Counted from the first letter of the stretch, positions 13,591 to 24,911 are shown. The stretch: DNA of 64,000 nt from Strongylocentrotus droebachiensis (GCA_035222895.1 JAVYIG010000092.1:895455-959454); one strand, 5' to 3'. Numbers and translations are program-made. Notes: a model not told the origin generated them from the letters alone.

Positions 13591-13992
13591 CTTTACTCTT
13601 CTAAACAAAGATAAATCAATGCAAGTTAACAGCATTGTGCACTTGGCTGGAAGACAGGATCAAAATGTTTGGTCAATTCTTAATTTTTAATTTTGCCCCC
13701 CCCCCCCTACAAATGCAAGCTTAGTTTACACATGCAAGCTTAGTCATTAGTTCCTCATGTTTTACTAGTTGCTTGCTGTACTAATGATACAGCCTTGAGA
13801 CCTGATGTGTAAAATTGGTCACAATCAGACCAAACCAAATACAGGAAGAACGGATATTAGAAAGCACAATCTTACTATGAGCTGACCTGACTAGAAAGCA
13901 GTAGCTTAACATCTACTCCAGATGTTGCCATACTTAACCCCATTCAAGACTTAGCCAATGTAGCTTGTGATGAAACTCACTTGCAAAGCAGG

Positions 13993-14138
13993 GGCTTGTT
14001 TCATAAAACTTTTTTTTATCTATAACAAATGCTGAATTTCTATGACGAATTTGCTCTCAGCCTATCAGATGCCTTGATTTCAGTAGCTTATAACAGTAGC
14101 TTGTAACTTGTTATTGATATCAAGTTTTATGAAACAGT
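13993..14138. mobile_element. Palindromic MITE, family C (TTTCATAAAACTT ends)
   Basis: The left end GCTTGTTTCATAAAACTT is complementary to the right end AAGTTTTATGAAACAGTG. The element is about 146 bp, non-coding and AT-rich, with internal partial complementarity (TAACAAAT against TTGTTATTG). It resembles the other fold-back elements with TTTCACAAA/TTTCATAAA ends in this window. Confidence 0.75.
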
Positions 14139-14561
14139 GTGCATTATTCTGAGGGTATTTATTTTATCTCACATTTAAAAAAAATACCCTTGAAAAAAAA
14201 AAAAAATCAGTATTCTGAGAATCATTTTAACAAGATTTTGTTTCATTAAATTGATTAAAATTGTGAATTTATATCCTGACTGTCTGAAATTTTCAAATTG
14301 ATAAAATGGGAATCAATTTGATGACTCAAATAAAATCATCAATTTAAGTGGATATTCTGAGCATTGGGTTGCCAATATACCACTCTTTGAAATCTTTACA
14401 TCGATAGGAAACCAATGGTAGTTTACTTTTTAAGATATTGACTATTAAATGAATTCTCTTTTTTTCCATAGATTTGATATAGGAACCACCTGGTTCTAAT
14501 AGGCAATGAGTTAAGATGCATAATTACAAGGTGATTTGTTTAATATCATGCCTGCAAGAAA
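14139..14561. other. Unassigned AT-rich DNA
   Basis: Contains poly-A runs near 14178-14206. No gene is visible. Confidence 0.5.
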
Positions 14562-14563
14562 TA

Positions 14564-14763
14564 CAGTTAAACCTGCTTTTAGTGACCGCATGTACATGTA
14601 GTATGGAAAGACAACATGTCTGTAAAGACCACATATTAGCGTTTCCTTTGGCAATGCTTTCTCACTAAAATCTATACTAAAGGAACCTGTTCATGAAGAC
14701 CACCTGACTATACACAATGCTTTTATGTCTCCCCTGAGCGGTCCTTATATACAGGTTTAACTG
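14564..14763. mobile_element. Palindromic MITE, family A, copy 2
   Basis: The left TIR CAGTTAAACCTG is the exact inverse of the right TIR CAGGTTTAACTG. Each is flanked by TA (14562-14563, 14764-14765), as expected for a Tc1/mariner-type target duplication. Inside, AAAGACCAC and GAAGACCACCTG blocks recur. The length is 200 bp with no ORF. This is the clearest copy for defining the ends. Confidence 0.85.
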
Positions 14764-14984
14764 TAGTTTAATCATATCTTCCATCAATGTTATCTCTTCC
14801 TTTAATCCCTGATGCAGGCAGACGAGATGACTCAATGAAAAAGAAATGTCTTCAATGAACTTCAATTCCCACATCGTTTCTCGCTAGCAAAGGAACATGT
14901 ATACCCATAGGACCCTTCATCTTCCCATCATGCATTGTAATTATGCCTGCATGGCGATGGGATTGTGAAAGACTTGTAAGAAAC

Positions 14985-15860
14985 GCATTAATTCCACATC
15001 AGCCTGAACAGTTGAATGGGCTACAGGGCTGTTTGCATTACCATGACATTCTGTATCCAACTTAAAGGGGGATGGGCAATGTATGTTTCATTAAAAAATC
15101 TTGTGCAGATAGGTAACTTTTATAAATTCAAACTTTCAGCTATTAATGTTACTTCTATAAAGAGAAATTACAATATTAAACACAGTCTATCAAAATCAAG
15201 GTAAAATTTGTTTGCGAGTACAATAATTGACAAACCAATAAATGCACACACTTACATTTTGGGTTACCTGTTATGTCATACCTTTACTTTCTTCACATTC
15301 TTTCATGTTCATCCATAGAATGCTGTTTAAAGTTTGTCGTTGTTGTTTGCTCCTTTTTTTGGTGGGTTGGATTTAAAACTAACAATTTAAAAATTGTACC
15401 AATTTTTTTTTTTTTTTTTAGGGGGTGTTCACCTTTAAAGTGTATGGATTCTATACCAATCATGCATTTGAATGGACTACACACTTGTTCACATTGCTAT
15501 AACTTTCTGCATCCAAACATATTATGGATTAATTCTACAGCCATGTAACTCAATGGGCTTTAGGCATGTTCACATTTCTGTAACTTTCAACATTTCAACC
15601 TAATGCATCAATTTTCCATCAACCATATACAGCCTATAGGAATGTTCCCTTCTTTTTCTTTCTGCATTCTAACTCACGTAAAGCATCGTTTCTTTATCAC
15701 TGTTGAATATAAGTAGGCTGCAGGAGCTGTCCACACTGTTAAATTTCAAGGTGCAACATTCAACATTCAACTTCATCTGCATCAATTCCATATCAACCAT
15801 TCATTCAGATATGGGCTAAAGGAAGGTCCACATTGCCATGACTTACTACATAGTACATTG
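14985..15860 (+). repeat. Highly diverged tandem array, unit about 80-110 bp
   Basis: A recurring pattern runs: ATCAATTCCAT-like, CAACCAT-like, ATGGGCTACAGG-like, GTTCACATTGC-like, then a CTTTCTGCATCCAA-like motif. Recognisable occurrences lie near 15020, 15480, 15565, 15640, 15730 and 15825. The interval 15100-15420 has lost the pattern. A T18 run is at 15402-15419. The array is probably old. Confidence 0.55.
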
Positions 15861-16818
15861 CAATATCATATGTCATCAATTCATAGCTCGAGTGCTCCTA
15901 AGAATTGAAAATGATAGTTTTTCTCAAAATGACAGTCTTCTAAGGATCTACAGACACGAGCTGGAATATTCCTCAGTATTAAAGTGGAGATTAATGTCCT
16001 TTAACACCGATTTACCTAAGTCCACTTTCAAACAAGTCGATTAGATTTTGGTTTGGAATACTAGGCTAATTTTGTATATCCCACAAATAGCAAATGTCAA
16101 GCAATGCATGCATTGATCTAATTCTTTTTGATTGCCCTTGAATGGCATTAATTCAGATTCCTCCCACTACAACGGAGAGCTTTTATAATCATATAAAGAC
16201 AAGTCCGCCATTCAACCGTATGTTTTCTACGTGTTAAATCTACCGATGTACACCAACATGTTTCAATTGTGATGAATGCACTGTAGAATGCATGTTTGAA
16301 CATCATCCGCAGGGCACAATCAGCCCGACAATTTAAACGCTCGACATGTTATTGGAAATGACAGTTTAATGGACTTGCAAATAAAAAACATATGTGATGA
16401 ATGTGTGCTTGCAAAGATACTGAATTTATTTCCTTCCTTATAGTGCAGTTGAGCAACTTAGAATAATAAAATCAGCATTTGATATCAAACAACATGTATG
16501 GATGATATTTGTGTACTCTCTATACATGTAAATATCTTCCTTTACTGCTTTTCCAACCTTGTTGAAGCAAATCTATTGTCATGTTTGATATTTAAACAAA
16601 AAGAAGGATTTCTGTAAACACATAAATTTATATCTGGTACTATGAACAGAAGGTTTTTCAATACAGAATTGCTGAAGAAGTCTGACTGAGCATTTTCTTT
16701 GTCTTAGTGATATTACACAAGCTGCTCAAGATCAATATTCTGGCATCCGTCTCAAAGCACGCAATCGTATACCTTTAAAAAAAGGCAAGAATGTAACCAA
16801 ACGAGGGCAGAGAATAGA
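15861..16818. other. Unassigned non-coding DNA
   Basis: Mixed AT-rich sequence; no gene or repeat structure was recognised. Confidence 0.45.
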
Positions 16819-17413
16819 ATTTGGAACATGACAGAGATATTTGAGTAAGCATTATTCTCCCAGGGCTATAAGCTGCGTAGGAATAATGTTGCAGCGAGTC
16901 AGGCGGAGTTGACGGTAGAGCTTGTTTGATAAGAACATGGCTGGGCCCCCATGATTTTGATGAGACGGGCTTGTGTGACAAGATTACTTCATATGAGTTA
17001 ACCTTTCGAGAGTCAGGGGAATATCAAATATATATTCACGGGGGAGAGCAGGCTTTAGGAGGACGGAAGGAGAAAGGAAAGTGTGACAGACAGAGCGAGA
17101 CAGAGAGAGAAAGAGTGATGGAGGGAGAGAAAGAAAGAGAGAGTGACAGAGAGAAAGAGAGTAACAGAGTGAAAGAGAGAGGAAGAGAGATGCAGAGAGA
17201 GCAAGAGAGAGAGAGAGAAAGAGGGAGGGGGAAGAGAGAGAGAGAGAGGAGAGAGAGAGGGAGAGGAAGAGAGAGAGATAGAGAGACAGACAGACTGACA
17301 GACAGACAGACAGAGAGAGAGAGAAAAGAATGCTAAAAAAGAACAGAATTTGAAACATATCGATATTTGAGTAAGCATTATTCTCCCATGGCAGTGAGCT
17401 GTGTACAAATAAT
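16819..17413. repeat. Flanking ~75 bp duplication around a GA tract
   Basis: GATATTTGAGTAAGCATTAT with TCTCCCA and a trailing AATAATG occurs near 16838 and again near 17363, on each side of the (GA)n block. The GA tract may have expanded between two copies of an older duplication. Confidence 0.85.
17048..17333. repeat. (GA)n / (GACA)n purine-rich tract
   Basis: Irregular GAGA blocks end in several CAGA repeats (17288-17311). Both strands stay open in some frames because of the simple sequence; no gene is inferred. Confidence 0.9.
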
Positions 17414-17782
17414 GACACTTTTAAGAATAATGACACTTTTAAGGAGAATGGGTTTAAGAATGGAGATGGGAGATGGGGGAAGTTGGGAAATTGGCTTGCT
17501 CCATGCAAAGGATTTGGCCACATGAGTTTAAAAGAAGTAAAGTCAATCAAAAGTATGACTGAGAGTAGATTTTTTTCTAGACACATGGAGTGTGGACAAC
17601 AAGGAATGTATACAAAATCTTTCAAATCATTAAATTTCCTGTTTAAATAAACTTAAAACATTAATTGATAAACTTTAACAATAGCTTTCAGTCTAGACCA
17701 GTTGGCAAGCAGTTTTAAATGAGCTTGAAAAAATGATTGTCAAACATTGCTCAGGGAGTAAAAGCAAGGTGTAAAAGGTATG

Positions 17783-17784
17783 GA

Positions 17785-17834
<50 letters not shown>

Positions 17835-17901
17835 TGGGAATGGGCAGTGCGTTGCATATGGATATCAGAATCAAAAGGATAAAGGGAGACATATAGACCA
17901 C

Positions 17902-17933
<32 letters not shown>

Positions 17934-17945
17934 ATACAAACAGGC
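17783..17945. repeat. Two (GA)n runs
   Basis: (GA)n at about 17787-17835 and again near 17902-17934, separated by unique sequence. Confidence 0.9.
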
Positions 17946-18073
17946 ATGGAGAGAGTGAGACCAATAACAGACAGATAGACAGATAATTGGAAATTCTGTA
18001 AAAGCTCTCTGATCAGTTACTTGTAATTGGAAAAGCAATATATGAAAAGGGTTCTTATCCTTATAAACACAAA

Positions 18074-18184
18074 GGCCTGTATTCCAAAAATTAAGTTGAA
18101 CCTGAACCTGAATCCCACTGCTAAACCTGTCTCCTGACCAGGCTTAAACCAAATGTCTGGTTTAATTTAATTAGAATACAAACC
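18074..18184. mobile_element. Short palindromic MITE, family D (GTATTCCAA ends)
   Basis: The left end GGCCTGTATTCCAA with AATTAAGTT is complementary to the right end AATTTAATTAGAATACA. AACCTGAAC and GCTTAAACC occur internally. About 110 bp, non-coding. Confidence 0.65.
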
Positions 18185-18477
18185 AAAGAGACTATAGACA
18201 TAGAGTGAAATGCAGAGAAAGAGACAGACAGACGGACAAACAGAGACATAGACAGGCCAGACAAAAACACACACATTCAGACAATTAGACAGAAAGTGCA
18301 AACGCAAATAGCTTTCAGTGGCCGACAGGAAGGATATAGAATAAACCATTATCATTATCTTAATAGAAATCACAAACACGCGCTTGTTTTATCTCCTATA
18401 AATCAATGCTGCTATGCCTTAATTTGACCATATTGACAATTTGGAAAAGCCAACTTAATTATACTCCATATGAACAG
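18185..18477. other. Unassigned DNA with CAGA-rich patch
   Basis: GACAGACAGACGGACA-like purine-rich sequence occurs near 18221-18290. No gene. Confidence 0.45.
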
Positions 18478-18660
18478 TGATAATGATAGTAAGAGGATGT
18501 AGTGATGTTGGTGATGGTGATGATGATGGTGATGGTGAAGTAAAATTGGGGTGGTAGTGGTGGTGGTAATGGGGATGGTATAAACAGGTAGGGGTTCCTA
18601 AATGCACTGTGGAAAATGATGGAGGATGAAGATGTAATGAGGATGATGGTGATTGGGCTA
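18478..18660 (+). repeat. Imperfect (GATGGT)n / (GTGGTG)n array
   Basis: Repeated GATGATGGTGATGG and GTGGTGGTGG blocks. Read on the minus strand it gives short S/I/T-rich frames that I treat as artefact. Confidence 0.85.
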
Positions 18661-19267
18661 ATCAAGAGAATTATTGATGCTTGTGATTATAGAAAGTAAA
18701 CAAATTTACCCAGAAAGTCTCTTAATATCACACTGGATCTATTCCACATTTATCCCACATCAATTATATATATTGATATTAGCTCCATTCTTACAATTCA
18801 CTCTTTACTCCAGCTTCCAAATACGATTAAGTAACCTAGCAATCTACAAGTGGATTTCTTTACGATCGGGATCACCAATTTAACCCCCACATTTCATGTT
18901 CCAGACAGCTTAATATCCAAGCAATAACTCATGGAGGATTACAAACCCCAAGATATTACCATGCTGAGCCGCTCACGTTCCATCCTCCATTCGCATAAAT
19001 ATTCAGACAATACCCGACAGAGACGAGCGTAACTGGAAGGAGAGGAGTTGCAACATTACAGGGCTGCATGTATACCTGTATTATTAGCAATGCTCTATTT
19101 TGAATTACCGGCCCATCTAACAAGTTAATGACAGAGATGAAGGAAGAAACAGTACCACTGCATGATACAGTGAATAGAACAGTTATAGATGAATATCAAA
19201 GGAAGAAAGAGCAGATATATTTGTCTACAGACTCTAAACAGTACAAGATTTGAGGAAACATCTGATA
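18661..19267. other. Unassigned DNA
   Basis: No recognisable repeat or coding feature. Confidence 0.45.
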
Positions 19268-19503
19268 GCCAGAAGGGTTCTTAGCTTAATGTAGAAGCAT
19301 ATGTAAAAGTGTTGTAGTCAAGTGGTAAAGACCAGTATTAGAAACGCCTGATTTCAAAAAATGAAATGGAAGCTCTCATTACCAATCATGTGAAAGAATA
19401 TGTTTTGACTAATACATGATGATAAAAAAATTGCCGGGAAACCGCCTACTAATTCATATATTTGGTAAATTTATTTCTCTCATGGTCTGGTGAGAGAGAT
19501 AGG

Positions 19504-19692
19504 GTAGTCCCATATACATCTTTCTGTGTATAGTGCTTGTAACTTTACGAAGAATGAGCCAAATTTCTTATCATTTTGATGATTCCAGAACCTTGCAGAT
19601 GCTAGATGCTAGATGATCGACCTTTTCTGATCGATTCAACAACGTTTCTTTCACAATGCAATCGCATGACCATTACTGGTCTTTACCTTTAA
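19504..19692 (-). repeat. Dispersed repeat family B, copy 2 (inverted relative to copy 1)
   Basis: The reverse complement matches 11465-11666 over nearly the full length, starting GTAGTCCCATATACATCTTT on the plus strand. It carries a local triplication of GATGCTA-like bases near 19597-19615 that copy 1 lacks. It sits between a SINE-head-like segment (about 19300-19340) and SINE body sequence, so it probably inserted into a SINE. Confidence 0.85.
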
Positions 19693-19972
19693 GCACTAAT
19701 GTCCTTTGGCAAGGCATTAATCTACATTTTCCACTCAATACATAGGAGAGAAATGGGGCCCCGGTAGGATAAAAAAAGCATCTGTGCTAGAAATTGCCTA
19801 TGCCCTCATAGTGACCATATGGTAGGAATACTCCCCAGGGAGTAGAGATGGTGCACATTGTGCGTGAATGAATCCCATGACGGGGGTAATGATATCTGTA
19901 AAGCGCTTAGATACAGACTTTTTGTATTAAGCGCTATATAAATCCAGATCATTATTATTATTATATGATTTA
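19693..19972 (+). mobile_element. SINE body and 3' end with (ATT)n tail
   Basis: CACTAATGTCCTTTGGCAAG matches the SINE body at 44.88 kb. The 3' part is GTAAAGCGCTTAGA, AAGCGCTATATAAAT, then (ATT)n. It belongs to the family with the full copy at 1074-1352. Confidence 0.75.
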
Positions 19973-20013
19973 ACAACCCTTCTAGCTCTCAACAGACAAT
20001 ATCAATATCGGCC

Positions 20014-20082
20014 CAAAAAAAAAAAAAAAGGAAAAAAAGGAAAAAAAAAGAAAAAAAGAAAGAAAAAAAAGAAAGAAAAAAG
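20014..20082 (+). repeat. A-rich purine tract
   Basis: About 70 bases of A runs broken by single or double G. It lies on the 5' side of the zinc-finger fragment, so it is not a retrocopy tail of that fragment. Confidence 0.9.
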
Positions 20083-20192
20083 AACGCACGCTGGAGAGAA
20101 ACCCTTTCAAGTGCAAATATTGTGAGAAGATATTCAACTCATCTGGTAACTTAACCAAACACATGATAACTCTGGATATAACTATGTATTAA
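20083..20192 (+). pseudogene. Broken C2H2 zinc-finger fragment
   Basis: Directly after the A-rich tract, one frame reads RTHAGEKPF, which is the linker between Krüppel-type fingers. The next frame reads FKCKYCEKIFNSSGNLTKH, a C-x2-C plus 12-residue finger loop to the first zinc-binding His. The two frames are joined only across an extra T in the CCCTTT run (20102-20107), a one-base frameshift. The second His of the H-x3-H pair is replaced by Leu, and the frame stops at 20190-20192. Only one finger's worth of sequence is present, with no neighbouring fingers. C2H2 fingers bind DNA in transcription factors, but this piece cannot. It is probably a decayed gene or transposon-carried fragment. The identity as a zinc finger is firm; the origin is not known. 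Confidence 0.85.
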
Positions 20193-20277
20193 ACTGTTAC
20201 TTGATTTAAAAAGACGTTATCATGCACTGCTTTTTATGGTCTCCATTGTGTTAATAGATGCCAGGAAAACATCACTT

Positions 20278-20384
20278 ACGGGGTTCAAATAAACACCCCC
20301 AAAAAAATCGGCTCGCCGCTTCGCATCGTCATTATTTTGGTCAACCCCCCCCCTTAGCAAAAAGCTAGATCCGCCCCTGAATAT
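20278..20384 (-). mobile_element. Terminal fragment of a GGCGGATC-type element
   Basis: On the minus strand from about 20384 it reads TCAGGGGCGGATCTAG, a G9 run, then a G/C-rich GCGGCGAGCCGA block. The same end (GGCGGATCCAG, G run, CGCGCCGGCC) bounds the palindromic element at 61.14-61.58 kb. Confidence 0.65.
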
Positions 20385-22625
20385 CAATATAATCTTACAT
20401 AGACTTGTCACTCTTCTGGATCATTGCAGATGGACGATACATTCAGTGAGAAGTCATACATTCATGCAGATGATATTATGTTTTTAACCATCCAAGTACT
20501 ATAGATATGAGATCATTTTATATTCAGAATTTCGACTTTGAAAAATTGTTTTTTGGTGAAAACAGGTTCTCCATTTTCACAGCTTAAATAGTAGTTTCTT
20601 GTTTCATTCGTCTTATTCATTTGAAAATTATATACACTTTCCTAACACTCAAAACTCAAGAATATGTTGAATACGCTATGTATCATCCGTCAAGGGCCAA
20701 AAGAGTAGTAACTCTGTGTTAATGAAATAATATCCTATGGGTCAAACATTTATCTATCCGTATAAGCATTATGCTTGGACCTTCACTTTATAGTTTGGGA
20801 GTAGAATTCTCAACCTTTTTTTACTAACCCTAAGCCAACTTGGGATGGAACTCATTACTAATTCATGTACATGCTGAATGAAAGTGAAATAAAATATCTC
20901 TGAGGAGTTGAAGCTTTTATCTCTGAATCCGCCATCATCGGTCGATGCATAAAATTGAGGTCAACGAATTAAGCTAGCTAGGTCAGGTTAATTCAAGTCA
21001 CTCGTAGATAGCATATCAAATGTCTGCAGGCCTTTAACCGAAATGACACGTTCCTTCTCAATGACTAAACTTTTCATGCACACCTGTATGTGTGCTCGAC
21101 TGTGCGTAACACGGGCCGAATGCTGCATTCGCACGCTGTACTGAGATGACTTGGGCCCAGAGGAGAGAGAACATATCGGAAATGTCACGGTAAATTCTAA
21201 TGTAAATTGCTATGGGGATAATGAATAGATACAGGATGACAGGGAAGGGGTGGGATTAGGGAGTCGCAAAGATGGATGGCTCAAACTGTATTGAATTTGC
21301 ATGAGAGCTAATATGAGCTGTATAATCATATCATCTCTTGTATACGATGGATAACTAGAGGTGCGTGGTGCGTGCAAGGCAGCAGAAAGTGAATTGTAAA
21401 GAGCTTGTCTGTCTTATGATAAACTGCTTGCATGTCATATTTGTACAATGAAAGTTTCACCCTAACCTACTTATTATGTAAAGCACACGCACATTCACAC
21501 ATACATACACACACAAACAGACAATATGTATTAGCTACCTTTTTTTTAAATGCTCAGAACTAACTGAACAGTTTTGACACATCAATATGTATCGACTGTA
21601 CATCAAATGTACACATAAAGACTACCTGCCTATCAAGATTGTTGATCTTTTCTCCCATGATTGTTCTTTTATGTGCAGGTTGAAGAAGTCATTTTAACAG
21701 AACACATATTCAAAGAGCCTTACACAGAATATGTGATACTGTATTGATAGACAATTTTTTTTTACTCTACAGCTAAATACCACAGAATTCTGGATATTTT
21801 TTGTTGGGTAGACTCCATACAAAAACCTTTGAATATATCCTAAGAACCATTTTGATTTGATTGAATCTTGCGGGCTTAATATCTAAAAGGTTATGCTTGT
21901 TGGAATGCATTCGCAATGTGTATGTTCCCAGTTATCTGCTATAGAGTCTTCAACAGTTTTAACAGTCGGACACTGAGCCGCAAAGACATCTCAAGATGAA
22001 ACCCCTTGAAATTGAATATTAAATGACAATAAAATCATATCAAATAGGTTTAAATGGGTTAACAGGAGTCGAAAATTAATTGACAGCATGAGGAAGCAAG
22101 CAATCTTGATTCCTCCCCCCGACCGCCCCCCCCCCCCCCTCGCTAAAAATGCCCCAAATAAACCAGCGGAACATTAGATTAGAGGGCGGGACAAACCCTT
22201 CTGTCAGCTCCAAAGTAGTGGCAGATATATACTTCTATTAAAGATCAATTTTATAAAAGGTCAAATCCACCAATATGTATCCCGGGGTAATTACCCAAGA
22301 CATTCAGCAGCGGTAGACGAACCGCAGGGCAGGTGAACTTTGGGGTAAATGTGTAGTTGCAGTCATTCAATCCTAGTTTGACAAATCATCCAGTATATAG
22401 GCTCTCTCTCTATTAAGTTTAAAGCCTCACTGCACTACTTATAGCTACTTGTGCCCTCTATATACATGTAGCAAAAATGCCTAATCGGTGACCATTGATC
22501 CCCCATGGTCCCCCTTTTCTTATGTTAATTGAGAGCTGATTTGATGAGATAACCACCTGCCAGTGACCACACAGGGAGGTTTAATCCCTCCTGGCCAAAC
22601 TAGTGCAGACCGGATTTAAACAAGT

Positions 22626-22628
<3 letters not shown>
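20385..22628. other. Unassigned DNA
   Basis: Contains an interrupted C run (about 22117-22139) and a short ACACACA patch near 21490-21520. No gene or repeat unit is recognised. Confidence 0.5.
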
Positions 22629-22670
<42 letters not shown>

Positions 22671-22676
22671 GTATAC
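22629..22676. repeat. (TA)n microsatellite with GTATA interruptions
   Basis: An uninterrupted TA run is followed by ATGTATATATATATGTATAC. Confidence 0.9.
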
Positions 22677-22969
22677 TTTAGTAGTGATGATAATGTTGAT
22701 AATAATGATGATGATCGATGATGATGTCTCCCTGCCCACCCTTCTCTACCAAAAGCGGTGGCCAATCTACCTGTATCTGGTGGTGTGAAAGCTGTAATTA
22801 GGGTATGCATAACTTACGTGAATCAGTATCGATGGTGACACCACGGGATGATAGTCCTAGCTCGGCCCACGCCTAATTGACAGAGGAAATGATCCTATTG
22901 ATGGATTGAGCAGAGAGAACTCACAAACAGTCGTCTTCTCATCCATCTTCCAAACAAATGCTAGAAAGA

Positions 22970-23080
22970 CACTCTATAATACATGAGTTATATGTATGAG
23001 AGTCGATCAAACAGGAGCTTACTGGCAGATGCATGGGAAGAAAATCCCTTCATAATACATGAGTTATGTACGAGAGTCTT
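22970..23080 (+). repeat. Repeated AATACATGAGTTA segments
   Basis: TATAATACATGAGTTATATG and CATAATACATGAGTTATGTA, each followed by ACGAGAGTC/ATGAGAGTC, occur about 78 bp apart. A third, weaker copy lies near 23503. They are remnants of a small tandem duplication. Confidence 0.7.
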
Positions 23081-23223
23081 GGCTAGGCCTTGTTCAGATA
23101 TGATGCTGCAAAACCGCAGTGGATTTGTCATGATGACGTACAGTGTAATACGCATCACATTTCTCCATTTTAACAAAGAGCTCAGTGAATATGCGCAGGA
23201 CCTTTGTTAATTCTGTACAGTTT

Positions 23224-23378
23224 CAGTCGACCCTGCTTTAGTGACCACCTGCCTACAAAGGCCACATTTTTTGTTTCCCTTAAAAATTGTTTCTCATTGA
23301 AACATGTACTAAAGGAACCTGTCTACAAAGACCACTTTTGTGTTTCCCTTGGGCGGTTGCTTTAGACAGGTTTGACTG
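23224..23378. mobile_element. Palindromic MITE, family A, copy 3
   Basis: Left end CAGTCGACCCTG with TTTAGTGACCACCTGCC; right end CAGGTTTGACTG followed by TA. Internal AAAGGCCAC and AAAGACCAC blocks and a central TTTCTCATTGAAACATG closely match copy 5. Non-coding. Confidence 0.85.
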
Positions 23379-24129
23379 TACCATTCTTTTACACATACAA
23401 TAACAAATGTATTGTTTAATTTTTTACATCAGTTTACCGCATCAAATTTGCATGAGTCTGAACAAGTAGTATATTGGTAGAGACATTGGTAGAAAGTCCC
23501 TCCATAATACATGAGATAGGTATGGGAGACTAGCTGCAGCTCAGGTATGAATAAATAAAGCTACATGGGATGCGCATTTTGCAGGGGAGATTTTGAATAT
23601 TGGCTACTGAGATCCTCATATCATTGTCAACACCATAGAGACACATGTATCTGTTGTATAGCGCCCATGGCCACATCATTCAAATGCACAAAGGCAAGTA
23701 TGAATGTACATGTTGTTATCTAGAAGTTTTTACTGGGCTCGGTTCTTTATCTCTTTGGAGAGGGGGGGGGGGGGGGAGGGAAGTAGCGCTGGGGGATATT
23801 CCATTGTTTTTTCAAACATGAGTCTTTATAACCTGACAAGTAAGAAGACGTAGAGATCATAAATTTTATAATTTTATAAATTTTATAACATACTTGGATT
23901 TTTTAAAGATATGCATCCGACTGCATGAGTGAGCCCAAAATCCCCAAAAGGGACGGTTTAAACAGTAAAATATTTTTCTATAACACATATTTCTGTGGGG
24001 TACTATTGCTGAGAATATGAAGGCAGCTATAGAAAGAGTTAAGACGAGAGAGATGGAGAAAAGGATAAGTCACCCCCCTTACAATTCAAAGTTTGTCTAG
24101 AAATCAGGAATCTTCATAACTTCTATTTT
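23379..24129. other. Unassigned DNA
   Basis: A G15 run lies near 23762-23776. No gene is visible. Confidence 0.5.
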
Positions 24130-24911
24130 CTAATTCAATTCAATTCACTTTATTTAGATTCAATCTTTGTATTAACAAAATTTGTTAAAATGCATTGATT
24201 AAAAACTTCTGATTTCATACATAATACATTTAAATATATAAATGATGACCGAACTAAATTGGGAACAGTGGTAAATAAAATAATAACAAGGTTTTGTCAA
24301 GAAAGCTTCCCTTTTAAAATAGGAGGTGGTAAAAATAAATGGCAGGAAACAAATATCTAGTAAAGGATATCAAACAGAATAATTGAAGAAATTGCATTCT
24401 GTACAACACAAACCCAGAATACAACTTGATAGGACAGGCAAGATCAAGGAAGGTCAGGAAAGAAGAACAAAAAAGATGAAAAAATGAGAAAAGAGGATAA
24501 AGGGAACCCGATATATAAATTGAGAGAGAGTCACGTACCGGTATGATACAAAACTGTTAAAGTTCACACTTAAAACGTGTTATAAAAGGAAATTGAAGTT
24601 ACATCAGTTGGAAGCGAGTTCTAAATGGCATGTCAGCAAAAACGTGATGCTAATTCTGAATCTACTTTCCATCTATGACATTTATTCTTACACCTAATAT
24701 TATAACTCTGTATTGCACTATTTCTTACAAACATATTGTATAATGTTTTAGGAAACTCTGTGTTAACTTCTATATAATAAATAGACAAAGACACCTGTCT
24801 ACTGGACACTACACAATGAAACTTCAATATGTCTAATATAGTATAGTGTATGAATCTATTTGATTTTGATATCTCCCCTACTGTAATTTTTTCAAGCAAA
24901 AAAAAATCCAA
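24130..24911 (-). pseudogene. 3' end of a non-LTR retrotransposon (LINE), decayed
   Basis: On the minus strand, 24911-24633 stays open for 92 codons. It contains LDILKF, then LYNMFVRNSAIQSYNIR, a pattern typical of the C-terminal region downstream of reverse transcriptase in jockey/CR1-like LINE ORF2 proteins. After a stop at 24633-24635 another in-frame stop follows, and the reading continues with NSLPTDV, the usual NSLP motif near the end of these proteins. About 450 bp of apparent 3' UTR follows, ending with AATAAAGTGAATTGAATTG (about 24134-24158). That combines a polyadenylation-like signal with a short GAATT tandem tail. Catalytic reverse-transcriptase motifs are absent, so this is a 5'-truncated, stop-containing copy. 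The clade call is inference from motif memory. Confidence 0.8.

Larger units (their letters stand above)
19268..19985. mobile_element. Nested insertion zone bounded by AGCCAGAAGGGTT-like inverted ends
   Basis: AGCCAGAAGGGTT near 19268 is complementary to AACCCTTCTAGCTCT ending near 19990. The right edge continues CTCAACAGACAAT, which is also the edge of the hairpin element at 30.3 kb. Inside are a family-B repeat and SINE fragments. I read this as a palindromic element interrupted by later insertions, but the ends alone are short evidence. Confidence 0.5.

Noticed and set aside
16984..17625. 213-codon minus-strand ORF and overlapping frames
   Set aside because: Its length comes from the GA/CT tract; the S/L-rich translation is a simple-sequence artefact.
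20014..20082. Poly-A tail proving the zinc-finger fragment is a processed retrocopy
   Set aside because: The A-rich tract is on the 5' side of the fragment on the coding strand, the wrong end for a retrocopy tail.
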